Assembly (NCBI GenBank): GCA_949775045.1
Contig: OX459102.1
Span: 10,801,593-10,865,592, forward strand
Length of the DNA: 64,000 nucleotides
DNA from: Metridium senile
Lineage: Eukaryota > Cnidaria > Anthozoa > Actiniaria > Metridiidae
Direction of reading: 5' to 3'
The notes under the pieces were generated by a model. The model saw only the letters and a list, made by a program, of their open reading frames with translations. It was not told where the DNA came from and did no database searches. This document shows, piece after piece, positions 22,191 through 35,500 of this stretch (positions within the stretch are counted from its first letter, which is position 1; every line of letters begins with the position of its first letter). The translations under genes were made by a program, and so were the position numbers.

Positions 22191-25100
22191 AACGCTTTAT
22201 AAGTGATCCAGTGAAATTATGTTTCTAACCAAAAATGACAGTTATGGTTATGCTAAAATAGACGATATTTATCAACATTGACATTCATTAACAAACAACC
22301 AGCAGGCTGTCTGCATTCGTTGGATTACAAGCCGCTGTAATTAAATAATATTCACCTAATTGCTAACTAATATGTACAAAGCGTTAATAGATAACTTTGT
22401 TAACCTTTTCTTTTCTTTTTTATTGACTAAACTAAAAACGGCGTGGTTTAAATTCCTTTCTATCGCTTCTTCCAGCTTTTGCGTTTAAAAGCCCTCTTAA
22501 GAAAAACCCTGTTTCATTTCCTTGATATAGTGAGCGTTTTTCAAGTGCCCTTCCGTTGCCATGGTATCATCATATTTTCGCGCGCTTTTTTTCTGAAATT
22601 AATTTTTACTTAGAGATTGTTATTTTTTTTTAAGTGAAAAATAGACATTAATGATGATGTTAAATTAAAAGGTTTTTTTTTAGTAAATTGCTGCTTTTTC
22701 GACGGCGCTTATTATTATTATTATTATATAATGACGATTGTTCTATTTACTTTATATTATAAATATCATCAACCTTAAATTAAAGCATCAATAAAATAAA
22801 AGTTTTATAAGGCGATATCACACTCGTCAACGAGGCGAACAACTATCAGCCAAGCTATTCGACCAATTTGTCAAATTAGACGTTGTTTTGATGACTTATC
22901 AGAAAATTAACATCTTGTTTCCCGGTTTCAGAATGGATGAGTGTTATTGTTTTGTCGAATGCCCAACGAGTGTTAAATAGGTTTCTTTTTTTACATACGA
23001 CTCTCGTGTTCCCAAGTAGAATCCAATGATAATCTCTTTTACGCTTTAGATGGCTTACCCCCAATTGTGAGACAAATTATCTTTTTATGGTTGGGCATTG
23101 TGGTTGCCGTGGTAATCATCTCGACTTACTAGGCTCTCAAACCACAAATGTGGTTATTGGTGCATCGAGAATCGAAAATACGTTTTTCAACAATAGCCAA
23201 GCCTGTGTTGTGCCAGAAATTCATATCCTAACACGCTTTTCGCCGGTTTCTTGAGAACTCCAGCGAAACTCGCTGACGTAAATGCCCGTAGACGAGGTGC
23301 CGGCGAAAATATATCGAGGATTTTAGTCTATCAATTTTAATGGGATTCGAAGAGCGGTTTTGAGGCAAAACCCGTCATAACTTTGAGCGACAGAGATTTT
23401 TAAATTGAGCCAGCGCGCGCGCTTTAGCCAACACAGCATGCAAATTTCAACCCGAACTGTCATCATTCGGGCAGGTGCTGGTCACGTGACCCGTCGTGGC
23501 AAACCAGATGTTTTGACATTGTCATGTGTTTTTTTTTTTGTATTTTTAAAACTCGGGGAATTCTAGTTGATTTGTAGAAATTGTCCTTACGATGCAATCC
23601 TAATTTTCTCAAATAACGCGCTGAAGTTGATTTTTTTAGGATCGTTTAGAAATAATCTGTTGTTTTTTATTCCGCCGAGTTTAATTAGTAGTTTTTACCT
23701 ATGTTAAAATATACTACCACATAAGAATAGTTGACACCTCGGATGGAGGAGCTTAAAAATCTTAAAAATAGCCGTGTCCCTCGTTAGATCGTACGAATCA
23801 TTGTCGTTGTTCAACATCCAGTAGAAATAATGCCTAAAGCGAGAAAAGAGATTTTAAAAACACTTCCTTAAACATACTCAATCACCTTCAAAAATATATC
23901 TCATAATGAACCAGGAAAAATATTCTAAAAAGTTTCAATTTACGGGTAAAACGATACTGTTCGATTGATTTTCGAACGCCAAGGATATTGGCAACACTTG
24001 AGTTGCCCAGCTTGTTAAGTCCAACTCGACTCATTTACTTGACCAAATAGGTTGATAAATTATGAACTAGAAAAAAGGTTGTACGCGAGAAACTTCGAAG
24101 CGGTGTGATTTGATCAAATGTATGTAGCTTCATGGATGTTTACTCACAGTAACCATCCAATAGATTTACAAACCGTATATATAAGATTATATTAATCCCT
24201 TTTTTGTTCTTAAAAGTTTTTTATCTGAGTGATATAATTCGCATGATTGTTGAAGTTTGTAATCGAACTGTGTCGGACCGAAAGCTCTGATGAGCATAAT
24301 GATTTTTTTTTTCTCTTAAAAATGCATATGCTAGCGAGGCTTCCCGCTTGGACGAATTCATAGGAATCCCGCCTGTTTCAGACCGAGAATTTCAATGAGA
24401 AGAAATAAAATTTACATTTTATTGCGAAGAGAGCTTCATGGTTATTTGTTGTGGTGAAGGTGAAGGTAGCCGTTTAGAAGAGGACGCTTCGGAAAGAATA
24501 TAACTCGAAATTCAAAGACAACTTTGGTTTGAATATATTTCGGTTTTCGCGGTTTTCTTGTCGCGCGTAGTATTTTTTACATTATTTATTAAGCACTAGA
24601 ACTTGAGACCTGCCCGGCGACACTAGGTTTAGGGATTGTGAAACCTTCACGAAATAGCGAGCTGGATATCGTTTCTTTTGTCCGACTGTTCTCTTCTATT
24701 AAGGACTAGAAATCGAACAAGTTTTTAAGGACTTGAAGGGGTTTTCACTGGACGTATTTAAGCCTGGATTTACATGGATAATTTTTGCAAATTTGTAAGG
24801 GAATAGATGACAGTTATACAAAAGAAAGCCTCGATTGTTTTCTAAACTCTCACTCAAGCAGTCACTTTGCTGACCTCTGATTGGCTGTTGGATTCAATTG
24901 TGTTTAATATATTGCTAATTAGCAATCTCCTTCGCAATTAGGCTTTCCTTACAACGACCAGGTTGGAAGAAACTAGACACTCATCAGTCGGAAGACGCCG
25001 AAAACATTTCCGTACTTCCTCTGACTACTTGATTAATCGCTTGTGTCGAGGCAAAGTTTCCTTTCGCCGTTCAATCAAGCGTAGGGTGACCGTAGAATGT

Positions 25101-25498
25101 GTGTTTACATCGACGAAACACTTCTTAGCATATGAAAACAATCGGTGGTTGACTGCCGAAATCCTTTTACTATGGCCTAATTTAAACCACTGGTCCATGA
25201 GTGAATCGGAAAACCGACTGATGCCCGTCGTCGGCGTCGTCCCTACAGACACTGAGAACGAACCAGCAACTATTTAATACAGGATACCAAGAAAGCTTGG
25301 CAAGTCTACTCAAAGAAATATAGGTTTTCGAATAAATCAAGCGAATGGCGATATCAGGCTACGGTGAATAAGAACTGTGTTGGGCATAAATTAGCGTTGT
25401 TTGTACGAAGACACCACGGTCTTCACTATACACCTGTCCGCTTCTGCAGGTTTGATGTGAGAACCTAGTTTCACTGTGGACTCCCATCAAAGTCTATC
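22191..25498 (+). other. Kv4 upstream region and probable 5' UTR; otherwise no gene seen
   Basis: This stretch precedes the Kv4 start codon and is lower in repeats than its surroundings. Parts (23200-23520 and 24960-25500) are less AT-rich with many CpG. A TATA-like CCGTATATATAAGA lies near 24173. I cannot place a transcription start. The ORF at 24963-25277 shows no recognisable domain and is most likely leader sequence. Confidence 0.35.
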
Positions 25499-26589
25499 AT
25501 GGCGGCCGATGTAGTCGCTTGGCTGCCGTTTGCTCGTGCGGCTGCGATAGGATGGGTGCCTTTGGCTACGGCGCCAATGCCTCCACCACCAGAAACGGCA
25601 AAACAAGAGGATCGAGTCACTATCAACGTTAGTGGAAGGCGCTTTGAAACATGGCGAAATACGTTGGCAAAGTTCCCGGAGACCCTGTTAGGAAGCGACG
25701 AGAAAGAATATTTCTACGATTCGGAAACAAATGAGTATTTCTTCGACCGGGACCCGGATCTTTTTCGCCATGTTTTAAATTATTATCGAAACGGCAAGCT
25801 GCATTATCCCCGCGGCGAGTGTGTCTCCTCGTTTGAAGACGAACTTGCGTTTTTTGGGATCTCAGAAGATGTCGTACACGACTGTTGTTGGGAAGATTTT
25901 CGGGAAAGGAAAAAGGAATGTATGGAGCGCATATTCGAGCCGGATAAGATGGATGATTCATCGCAAAATGGCGACGAGCCTATAGATCAGACGGTTCGCG
26001 AACAACTCTGGACTGCTTTCCAAAATCCCCAGAGTTCAAAGTTGGCGTCCTTGTCATACTACATCACAGGATTATTCATCGCTGTTAGTGTTATAAGTAC
26101 TGTAGTGGAGACTCTACCATGCAAGGGAAAGACTTCGTGTGGGGAAGTGCATAAGCAGATATTTTTTGGCTTGGAAGCCGCGTGTGTTGTGGTGTTTACA
26201 GTTGAATATTTAGCAAGGCTCTTTGCTGCTCCTGACCGTGTTAAATTTGCTCGAGATTTACTGAGTGTAATTGACGTTGTAGCTATTCTACCTTTTTACA
26301 TAGGTCTTTTTATGCCCAATAATTCTATCAGTGGAGCTTTTGTGACATTAAGAGTTTTTCGTATCTTCAGAATTTTTAAGTTTTCTCGTCATTCGCGAGG
26401 ACTGCGAATCCTAGGCTACACGCTCAAAAGTTGTGCATCTGAACTGGGATTCCTTCTATTTTCTCTGTCGATGGCCATTATAATCTTCGCTACCGTCATG
26501 TACTATGTGGAAAAGGGAGAAAGGGACACGAAATTCACGAGTATTCCCGCTTCTTTCTGGTATACAATTGTTACAATGACGACTTTAGG
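25499..26589 (+). CDS. shal (KCND-like): Kv4 exon 1: N-terminus, T1, S1-S5, first half of pore loop
   Basis: This is 363 codons plus GG of the split Gly364. The start ATGGCGGCC gives the canonical Kv4 N-terminus, so this ATG is secure. The exon ends in TTAGG|GTAAGT inside the selectivity filter. Confidence 0.95.
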
Positions 26590-29500
26590 GTAAGTACTTG
26601 ATGTTGTGTGTGTATGTCTTTAACAGAGCTCATCTATGAAGGCATTCATTAATGTTTTTTCCGTTTTGTTTACATAACTGACTGAACAATCTTCTCTCTA
26701 AATTAGAAAGTTTACTCGCGAGATAACATTACCGTGAACAGCAACAACCCACTAAAAATATTGATCATACAAAACGCTTCGCTTCGTTGCTTGTTAATAC
26801 AAACACCAGAAGATGGTTTGTGTTCGCGAAGTACGTTCAATTGTACAAAATTCACGCTCCGGTGGCTACTCAAAACAAACCCCAGCTACTGTATTATCCA
26901 TCAGAAATAAAAACAAGTAACACAAAACGACGGCTTCAATCCAAAATGGGATCCAAAAAATCCCACAAAACGAGCGATATTTGGCAATACTGGATTAAGC
27001 TGTCGTTTTCTTTTCTTCGTTCTCGAAATCCTTTTATTTTGACAAGCGGTTGCAATATTCAGCCACTTCTATTTTCTTTATGGTTCTTAATCTCCTAGTT
27101 TGAGATCCTCTAATTCTCAAAACGCACGGTTCAAATCTCCATCGATTCATCGTGTGTAAAAATATTCGTATCAGCCGGTTTTTTGGCGCGATAACAGTCC
27201 TCGGCGTTGCGAGGGCGTACAAGCTTTTTAAACGTATCGAAAATCAAAATTACCTCTAATAGCGTAAAATGACTACAATCCCTCTTGTCCACTAAACGGA
27301 AATATATCGTGAATAAGTCCGCTTTTTTTTTAGTAAACTAACTTTTTAACTTCATTCGCAAAGTGATTGTTTTTTGGAGGTCTTATATATTGATGATAAC
27401 AAAGATGTCTCGTAGATATTCACCACTAAACCATATATTTTTTAATAAGTATCGTCATTTTTGTCATATTTACATTTACATTTATTTTTTTTCTCTACGA
27501 ATATGAGTCTGAAAAGTATGCTTTTTTTCCTTCGATGGGTTTTTGTATTATTTTCCTCTATTATATCTTAAATGGATATATTTTTTTTTTGCACTAAATT
27601 ATTGACTTAATATATTTTGGACCAACGTGTTATGTTATCGATCTGTTTGTATCTTTTGAAACCACCATCAATGTTTCCATTCAGACCATTTGTTTTATTT
27701 TCTTTCTTATTCAATTTTTAATTCTATTTTTCCAATTCTGTTTGACAATATACTCACACATCAATTTTTATCATTTCATATACCCGTACATATATGCTCT
27801 GTGCTTAAATTACTGATTTTGAAGTTTGTATAATTTATCTTATAATTTTATTCGTGTGAAATGCATCAAATTTTTCCATTCGTTTTGTTATTTCCCATCC
27901 TGTTTCTCATTTTATATTCATTCACTTTTAAATTTCATTTTATTTCTTCTTAATAATGATGTGATAATGATGATTTTTGCCGCTTAATTTATGTCGCTAA
28001 AATTTTCTTTTCTCGACGTATTTTCTCAATCTTTACTTCTTTAGTAGTTTACTTCAATTTCCCATTTTATTTCCCATTTTTATTTCTCATTTGTATTTTG
28101 CTGTGTGTGTATTACTGATACGTTGATAATAATCGTTTTACATTAAATCGTCTTTACTATATTATGATCTGATAGCTTTATTTGTATCATACTAATCGGT
28201 TTTCAATTTTCTTAGTTTATTGAATAATTTTCACATTTTAATTTCTCATTTTTTATTCTGTTTTCGTCAATTTTTTGTCTTCTAAGCGCTATATTTTTTC
28301 TGCTAAAAATGACTGAAATTTGTTTTAGCAAACTATCATTTCATTCGATGGATTACCTACTGATAAAAGTCTTCTATAAAATATCACATTCAATATTTCT
28401 CAGCTTCATCATTCACTGCTCAATTTAAGGTGTCCAATTTCTTTTCCCTATACTTATTACAGTATAATTTTTTTTAATTATTCTTTCATAAATCGTTCTT
28501 TTTGAAAAATTGCCATTTAAATATCATCTTTCTATTATATTGTTTTCATTCAATTTTCCCATTTAATTCTCATCTAATTTCCCACTTCATTGTAGGCACT
28601 TCCCCTACTGTATTTCTTTCTTCCTCAAAATATTCAATTGCAGTCCAATATTCAATTAAAGCTTTTCGCATCAGAGAGCATTTTGTTTTCAATTTTAGGT
28701 GGTTATACGACCGTAGGGTAAAATACCAACAGAGCTAGCTATTAATCACATGGGCCTCTTAAATAATATTACCACCTAAAGTGCTTAACATTTCTATCTC
28801 AAGATATCCATTTTTCTAGCTTAATGTGTTTCTTAAGTCACTTTTTGAACATTTGTTTGATAAAACTCAAGAATTCTTAAAGGAAACAGCTAGGACGAGA
28901 ATTGTAAATTGAACTCGTAAATGGAAAACTTAAACATACTTAGGTGTGACGTAAGTTAGTAATTACTTTGTAAATTGATGGTCAGGAGAAGCAACAATTT
29001 TTTTCTATCCTTAATCGAGAATAGTGCTGCATTTTAAGAGCTTTTGATTAACTTAAAAACCTCATTTAGATTAAATAAAGACGTAATCTTGAAATTTGTC
29101 AGTTAGAGTTGAGAAAAAAAGACAAAAACAGCAAAAATTTCCTCGTCCTGAAATTATAAACCGTAGAAAATATCACATAAAGTTCATATGTATTTTTTTC
29201 AGTTGTATAAAGCTGCAATCGATATACATTTTATAATTGGCCAGCTTTCTTGAAACAGTGTTTTTAATTTTGAAGGAATGCATTTAACTTTGAAGTAAAA
29301 TACTACAGAGAAAAATATAGAAATTGACACATGGTTGACGTTAGAAAATTGAGAACAACACCTAGTTGTTTTTTGGGGTTGAAAACTGCCCCGTCCTTAG
29401 AAAATTTTGTATTTCTCAAAAACGAGAATCAATATAAAATTATATACAAGTTACACCTAAACGATTTTCACGGATTTGGCAAGTGTCGTTAGGGCTGAAA

Positions 29501-32500
29501 AAGTTCGTCTTGCAAGAGAAACTTTGCAATAAACAAACGACAAAATAAAAATATAAAAGCTTTTTTCGAAGTTAATTTTCTACGGACAATAATTCGGCAT
29601 GCATGTTTCATGTAATCAAATTGCAAATGGACAATTTGCGAAGAGAACGCAATTCAGTAAATGCAGATTTTGCTGCATCTAGAAATTTCCAATCGATTTT
29701 CATGGATGTTATAACATGATTCAAACATTCTCGTTATAATATATAGTAATACCAATACCAATTTGGTAAACAACGCAAGGTTAAATGCACCTTTTTCAAC
29801 ACCTAGTAATTTTTCAAATCGATTTGCAAGAGATATGCCTCACCATGAAAATAAAACACTCTGAATTTCATAAACAATAAAATAAAATATTCCTTTTTCA
29901 ACATCTATTTTGAATAGGATTGAGAAATGCTCTCAGCTCCACCATAAAAAAATATCTGAATTTCATCATCAGTATTTTAAAACACGTACTTGTTAAAGAT
30001 CGATTTACATGGATATAGAAAATGTTATTCAAACTAAGAGTTCATCCTATATTTTTAATTCCATTCCGTCGTTAAGAGTACGATTATAAGGCATTAAATA
30101 TATTTACATTTGTAAGTTGTCTTTGGGCTAACTTGTTTGGGGCGTCTATTTGGCACCATAAGGTAGATTATATAATGGCCGTTAATGGTCTATTAACAGC
30201 CTGCCTTTTTATTTTTCGGGTTTTTTATTTTTCGTTTTTTTTCAGTTATTTTTCGTTTTTTTATTTTTCGTTTTTTTATATTTTTATTACTTTTTATTTC
30301 AATTTATGCTGAATTTTGTAAATGTACAAATTTTACCTCATTTAGAATATATTTGTTCTTTATTTTTCATTTTTTTATCTCTTTTTATTACAGTGTTTGT
30401 TAAATTTTGTAATTGTAAAAACTTTATTTCAAATTTCAAACAACATATTTTTCCTTAATTTGGTATATTTGTATGATTTTAGGAAACTGTTTTGTGACTG
30501 AAAAGATGTTTTTTTATTGTATATCTCTTTCGTTATTTATTGACGAAGATAGACGAAAATGCTTGTCATATTAATCTTTGCATTTTATAAATGACATTCT
30601 AGAATATTTGTTATATTTTAGTTAAATTTGAATTTTACTTTTTAGAAATTAAGGACAAATTCATGAGATATTTATTTTCAATTTCAATAGTCATAATGCA
30701 TTTTATTTTCTTATCCTTATTGTTATTATAATTATGTGTCTGTGGTACAGTTTTTACTAATGATCGAGTACAACATTGTATAATGTATTTTTATCTTTTT
30801 CTTTTTTTTTGCAAAATGAATATGTATTTTTTTAAAAGAAGAATAAAAAATATCTTTAGATAATATTTAATGATAATTTCCGATCCCTATTATCACTTTA
30901 AGTTCGATTCAAATATTCACATAAATGTATAAGATAGCAACTGAATGATAAATTGGCGGATTGCATAACAATTTCTGCATAGGACATAGGACTTAAAAAC
31001 TCACTTTGGTTGAAATAAGGACGGCAATTTTAATTGCTAATATAACATTGTATTCTTACTGAAGGATAAAATGCCTGAAAATAAATGTTTAATGATAATT
31101 TATTTTTTATTTGCTGTTGAATAAATTTATTGTGGTTTGGTGCTTTTGTTTATATCATTAACACCTAAATCGACAACTTTTAACTCCTTGTTTTTTTTTT
31201 TTTGTACTTTAACAGAGAAGTGTAAAATATTCATTCTAAACATTGTAGGTCTACGTTGTGTTCGTGTCAAATTGTTATGTACCCATTGGGTAACGCGTTG
31301 CTATGTATGTTTCATTCAATTCAGATATTTTGGGAATAAGATTATTTGTATTTTGATGTCACGTAGATGTGTTTGAAACACAAGTAATTATTCTCAGAAG
31401 TTTTGAATTGGATATGGAAACGTATATAATAACGCTTTAGCCGATTACAATTGTTTGAGATATCAAATTATAAAATGAATATAATCAACGTAAAATAAAG
31501 AATTTCTCTTGTTCTCAGAAGTTTTGAATTGGATGTGGAAACGTATATAATAACGCTTTAGCCGATTACAATTGTTTGAGATATCAAATTATAAAATGAA
31601 TATAATCAACGTAAAATAAAGAATTTCTCTTGTTCTCAGAAGTTTTGAATTGGATGTGGAAACGTATATAATAACGCTTTAGCCGATTACAATTGTTTGA
31701 GATATCAAATTATAAAATGAATATAATCAACGTAAAATAAAGAATTTCTTTTGTTCTCAGAAGTTTTGAATTGGATGTGGAAACGTATATAATAACGCTT
31801 TAGCCGATTACAATTGTTTGAGATATCAAATTATAAAATGAATATAATCAACGTAAAATAAAGAATTTCTCTTGTTCTCAGAGGTTTTGAATTGGATATG
31901 GAAACGTTTATAGTAACGCTTAGCCGATTATAATTGTTGAGATATCAAATTATAAAATGAATATAATCAACGTAAAATAGAGACTTTCGTATACTTCGTT
32001 TAATTCATGCTATATAAACAAACATTATTTTCTATTCATTTGTGATGTTTTTTAATACTTAGTTGATACAAAATTATTTTAAATATGATCAGTTACTCAC
32101 CAAGACATTATAAATTGTTGTTTTTGTTTTGCTTGTACCATTAAAAGCGAGTTCTTTTTACAAACCATCTAAATTTTATTGATCTGTTCGAATCATTTCC
32201 TCATTGTAGTATTCTAAACTAGTTAATTCTATTTGGTTTTGTTGAATTTCGTTTGTTGGGATTGTTCAACTGTTTTTCGTCAGGACATTTCTAACACAGT
32301 CAAACAAAATTACCCAGAATGAAAATTCTATATAATTTACAATCTTTTCGGTTTCTTACATAACGTCCAAAATTTCTAGTATTCAATTTTTACCCAAAAA
32401 TATACAAGAAATCCAAAATAGTAATCTTGTTTCGTGTATTTTTTCACATTTGAAGGTTGCTTCCCCCCCCTTTTTTTTTGCAAAACTAAACTTCACAGAA

Positions 32501-35500
32501 AACAAAAATGCATTAATTTAAAACGAAATCGACAAAATAATTTGCAAATTTCCACAGTCAAAGTTTTCACATCTAAAGTTGCCTTTTTCTTTTAAAAGTA
32601 AAATTTAGTGAAAACCAAAACTGCTTTTATTTAAAGCGAAATCGACAAAATAATTTGCAAATTTCCACAGTCAAAGTTTTTACATCTAAAGTTGCCTTTT
32701 TCTATTAATTTAACAGTAAAATGCTGAAAAACTGAAAGCAAAACAAAATTGCATTTCGTGCAAAATTGTATTTCATTATAATGAACGTCACGCTGTTTTT
32801 AAGTTGATGGGCCAGTTTAAATTGTTTTGTAAAATTGTAATGCGAAATCGTCAAAATAATTTGCATCTAAACACATCTAAAGTTGCCTTTTCTATTGATT
32901 TAAAAGTAACATGCACTAAAAAAAACAAAATTGCATTTCGTGCGAAATTTCATTTCATTATAATCAGCGTCACGCTGTTTTCATGGGGCAGTTTAAATTG
33001 TTTTGTACAATTTTAATCTCTGAACGTTTTATTTATTACAATCATGTTCTCTTTTCTCATTATTGTCGGTAATGATTGCTGTTCTGCCCTGAAAGTGTCA
33101 TTTATCTTTGCGTGTTTTGACTGGATGACTAACAACAAGTGACGTGTGACTGTAAATTTCTCGTTTAATGGATATTTAAACTCAACGTTTAATAAACATG
33201 GACAAACTACAAAATGTCGCTAGTCTTTTAAGTGAATGTAGAGTTTTGAGCAGCAACTGAAGAAAAATGGTTTCTGGTTTATGTATATATTTGAATATGT
33301 TTGCATAACATTTTGCATTAAACTAGCTCAGCATGATGGAATAAACAAATAGACAGACAAACAAACAAGCAGACAAATAATCAAACAAGCATACAAATAA
33401 TCAAACAAGCAGGCAAACAAACAAACAAACAAACAGATAGATAAACAAACAAACAAACAATAGCAAAAAAAAACACAGATACACCAACAGATAGACAAAC
33501 AAATAGATATATAAACAAACAAGCAGACAAATAATCAAACAAGCATACAAATAACAAACAAACAGACAAACAAACAAACAGATAGATAGATAAACAAACA
33601 AACAATAGCAAAAAAAAACCCAGATACACCAACAGATAGACAAACAAATAGATATATAAACAACCAAACAGACAAAAAAAGAAACAGATAGATAAACAAA
33701 CAAATAAACAGACAAACAAACAAAAAGATAGACAAACAAACAAACAAATAAACAGTCAAATAAACAAACAAACATAAAAAGACCCAGATAGAATAACAAA
33801 CAGATAGATAGAAAAAGAAACAGATAGATAAACAAACAAATAAACAAACAGACAAACAAACAGACAAACAAACAAACACACAAACAAACAGTCAAATAAA
33901 CAAAGAAACATATAGAAAAACAAACAAACACATAGACAAACAAACAGATAGAAAAATAAAGCTTATATCTCGTTCGATTAGATTCTGTCACAAGTTTTCA
34001 GCCATAGACGATACAAATTAAGCTAAAAAAAAAAACAATTAAAAAAAAAAAGATCTTATGAATTATACCAATTTTGTTTTTCTGTTCGTCATTGTAATGA
34101 CTCATTGCCGTCGTGTTGGGAACGTCGCGTGTACATTCACGTTTTGTCACATTGATGACAAAGACGTTGAAAAACGGCATTTACACATCTAAATTGAATT
34201 TACATATTTTATGTCATCGTTTATATTTTTTTAATCGACGATTTGTGAACATTTTTGAATATTTTATCTATCTATGTATTTATAATGTATTTAAATGTTT
34301 CATTATTGTCCTTTTATTATATTATAGCTTATTTAATTATATTTTATTATAGATTTTTATTTTTTGTTTGTTCATTTTAAGCAACGTGACATTCATATTA
34401 TTTTTATTTTGTTTTATATTTTATTTCTTTATATTTTTTTTACTTTTATATATTCATTTCATATTTATTTCATACAATTCTATTTTATTTATACTATTTT
34501 AATCATTTTGTTGCAGATTTTTATTTTTTGCTTGTTCATTTCAAGCTTCGTAGCATTTATATTATTTTCATTTACTTCTATATTTTCATTTTAACTTTTA
34601 TATTTATTTCATATATTAATTCTATTTTATTCATTTTCTAACTATTTTCTTCATAACATTTTATAATCTTGTTTCGTCCCATTTCGTTTTGTTTCACATC
34701 TTATTGTGTTCAATTTGTACTTAAATGTACACAGAATAAAGATCTGAGGACATTCACTTTTATATTCATTTTGACGATAAATAGTTTTTAAATATTATAG
34801 ATTGAATATACCTTAGTTTTAGATATTGAAAATAATTCATTAATTCAGGTTTTGTAAGTAGTTCGTTGATTTAAGTTTTGTTCTGCAATAGAACTTAAAT
34901 AAACCATCAATATTATTATTATTATATTTATTCCTTTCGACTGTTTATCACTTTGATTAATGAAAGTGTTTAAGTAACATTGGACGGTACATCAATCATG
35001 AAAATAATAACACTGATTTCATTTAGGGTTGTTTAGTGTCATGTTTTATACATGTCAGTCCAAAAACATGCAATCCATATTTTTTTTGCAGTTTGTCTCT
35101 ATCAGTAATAGCGTTTAACGTTAAGAGACTGTTTAGATGATATTGATAAGCATTTTACTTAAGGCATTTTACAACAATATACTCACTAAACCGCTTTTCT
35201 GTCTATCTGTTTGTGTGTTGTTTCGGGTTTTTTTCGTTGAATGGTTGTTTTTGCTGTCTGTTTGTTTGTTTGTTGATTCTTTTGTCTGTTTGTTTATTTG
35301 TCTGTCTGTTTATTTGTTTGTTCTTTTTTTTGTCTGTTTCCTTTGTATGTTTTTACGTTTGTCTGAACTGTTTGTTTATTTGTTTGTTGATTCTTTTGTC
35401 TGTACTGTTTGTTTAATTGTTCGTTTGTTTGTTTGTTTGTATGTTTTACGTTTGTCTAGACTGGTTGTTTGTTTAATTGTTCGTTTTTTTGTCTGTTTCC

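Noticed and set aside
24963..25277. 104-codon ORF upstream of Kv4
   Set aside because: No domain and no separate gene signals. It is better explained as Kv4 leader or upstream sequence.
31391..31985. Regular repeat array that could suggest CRISPR
   Set aside because: The full 121-bp unit repeats without unique spacers, and the genome is eukaryotic.
33401..33991. 196-codon minus-strand ORF rich in Cys, Leu, Phe, Val
   Set aside because: It is only the AAAC/AGAC microsatellite read in antisense; similar ORFs occur in the other frames.
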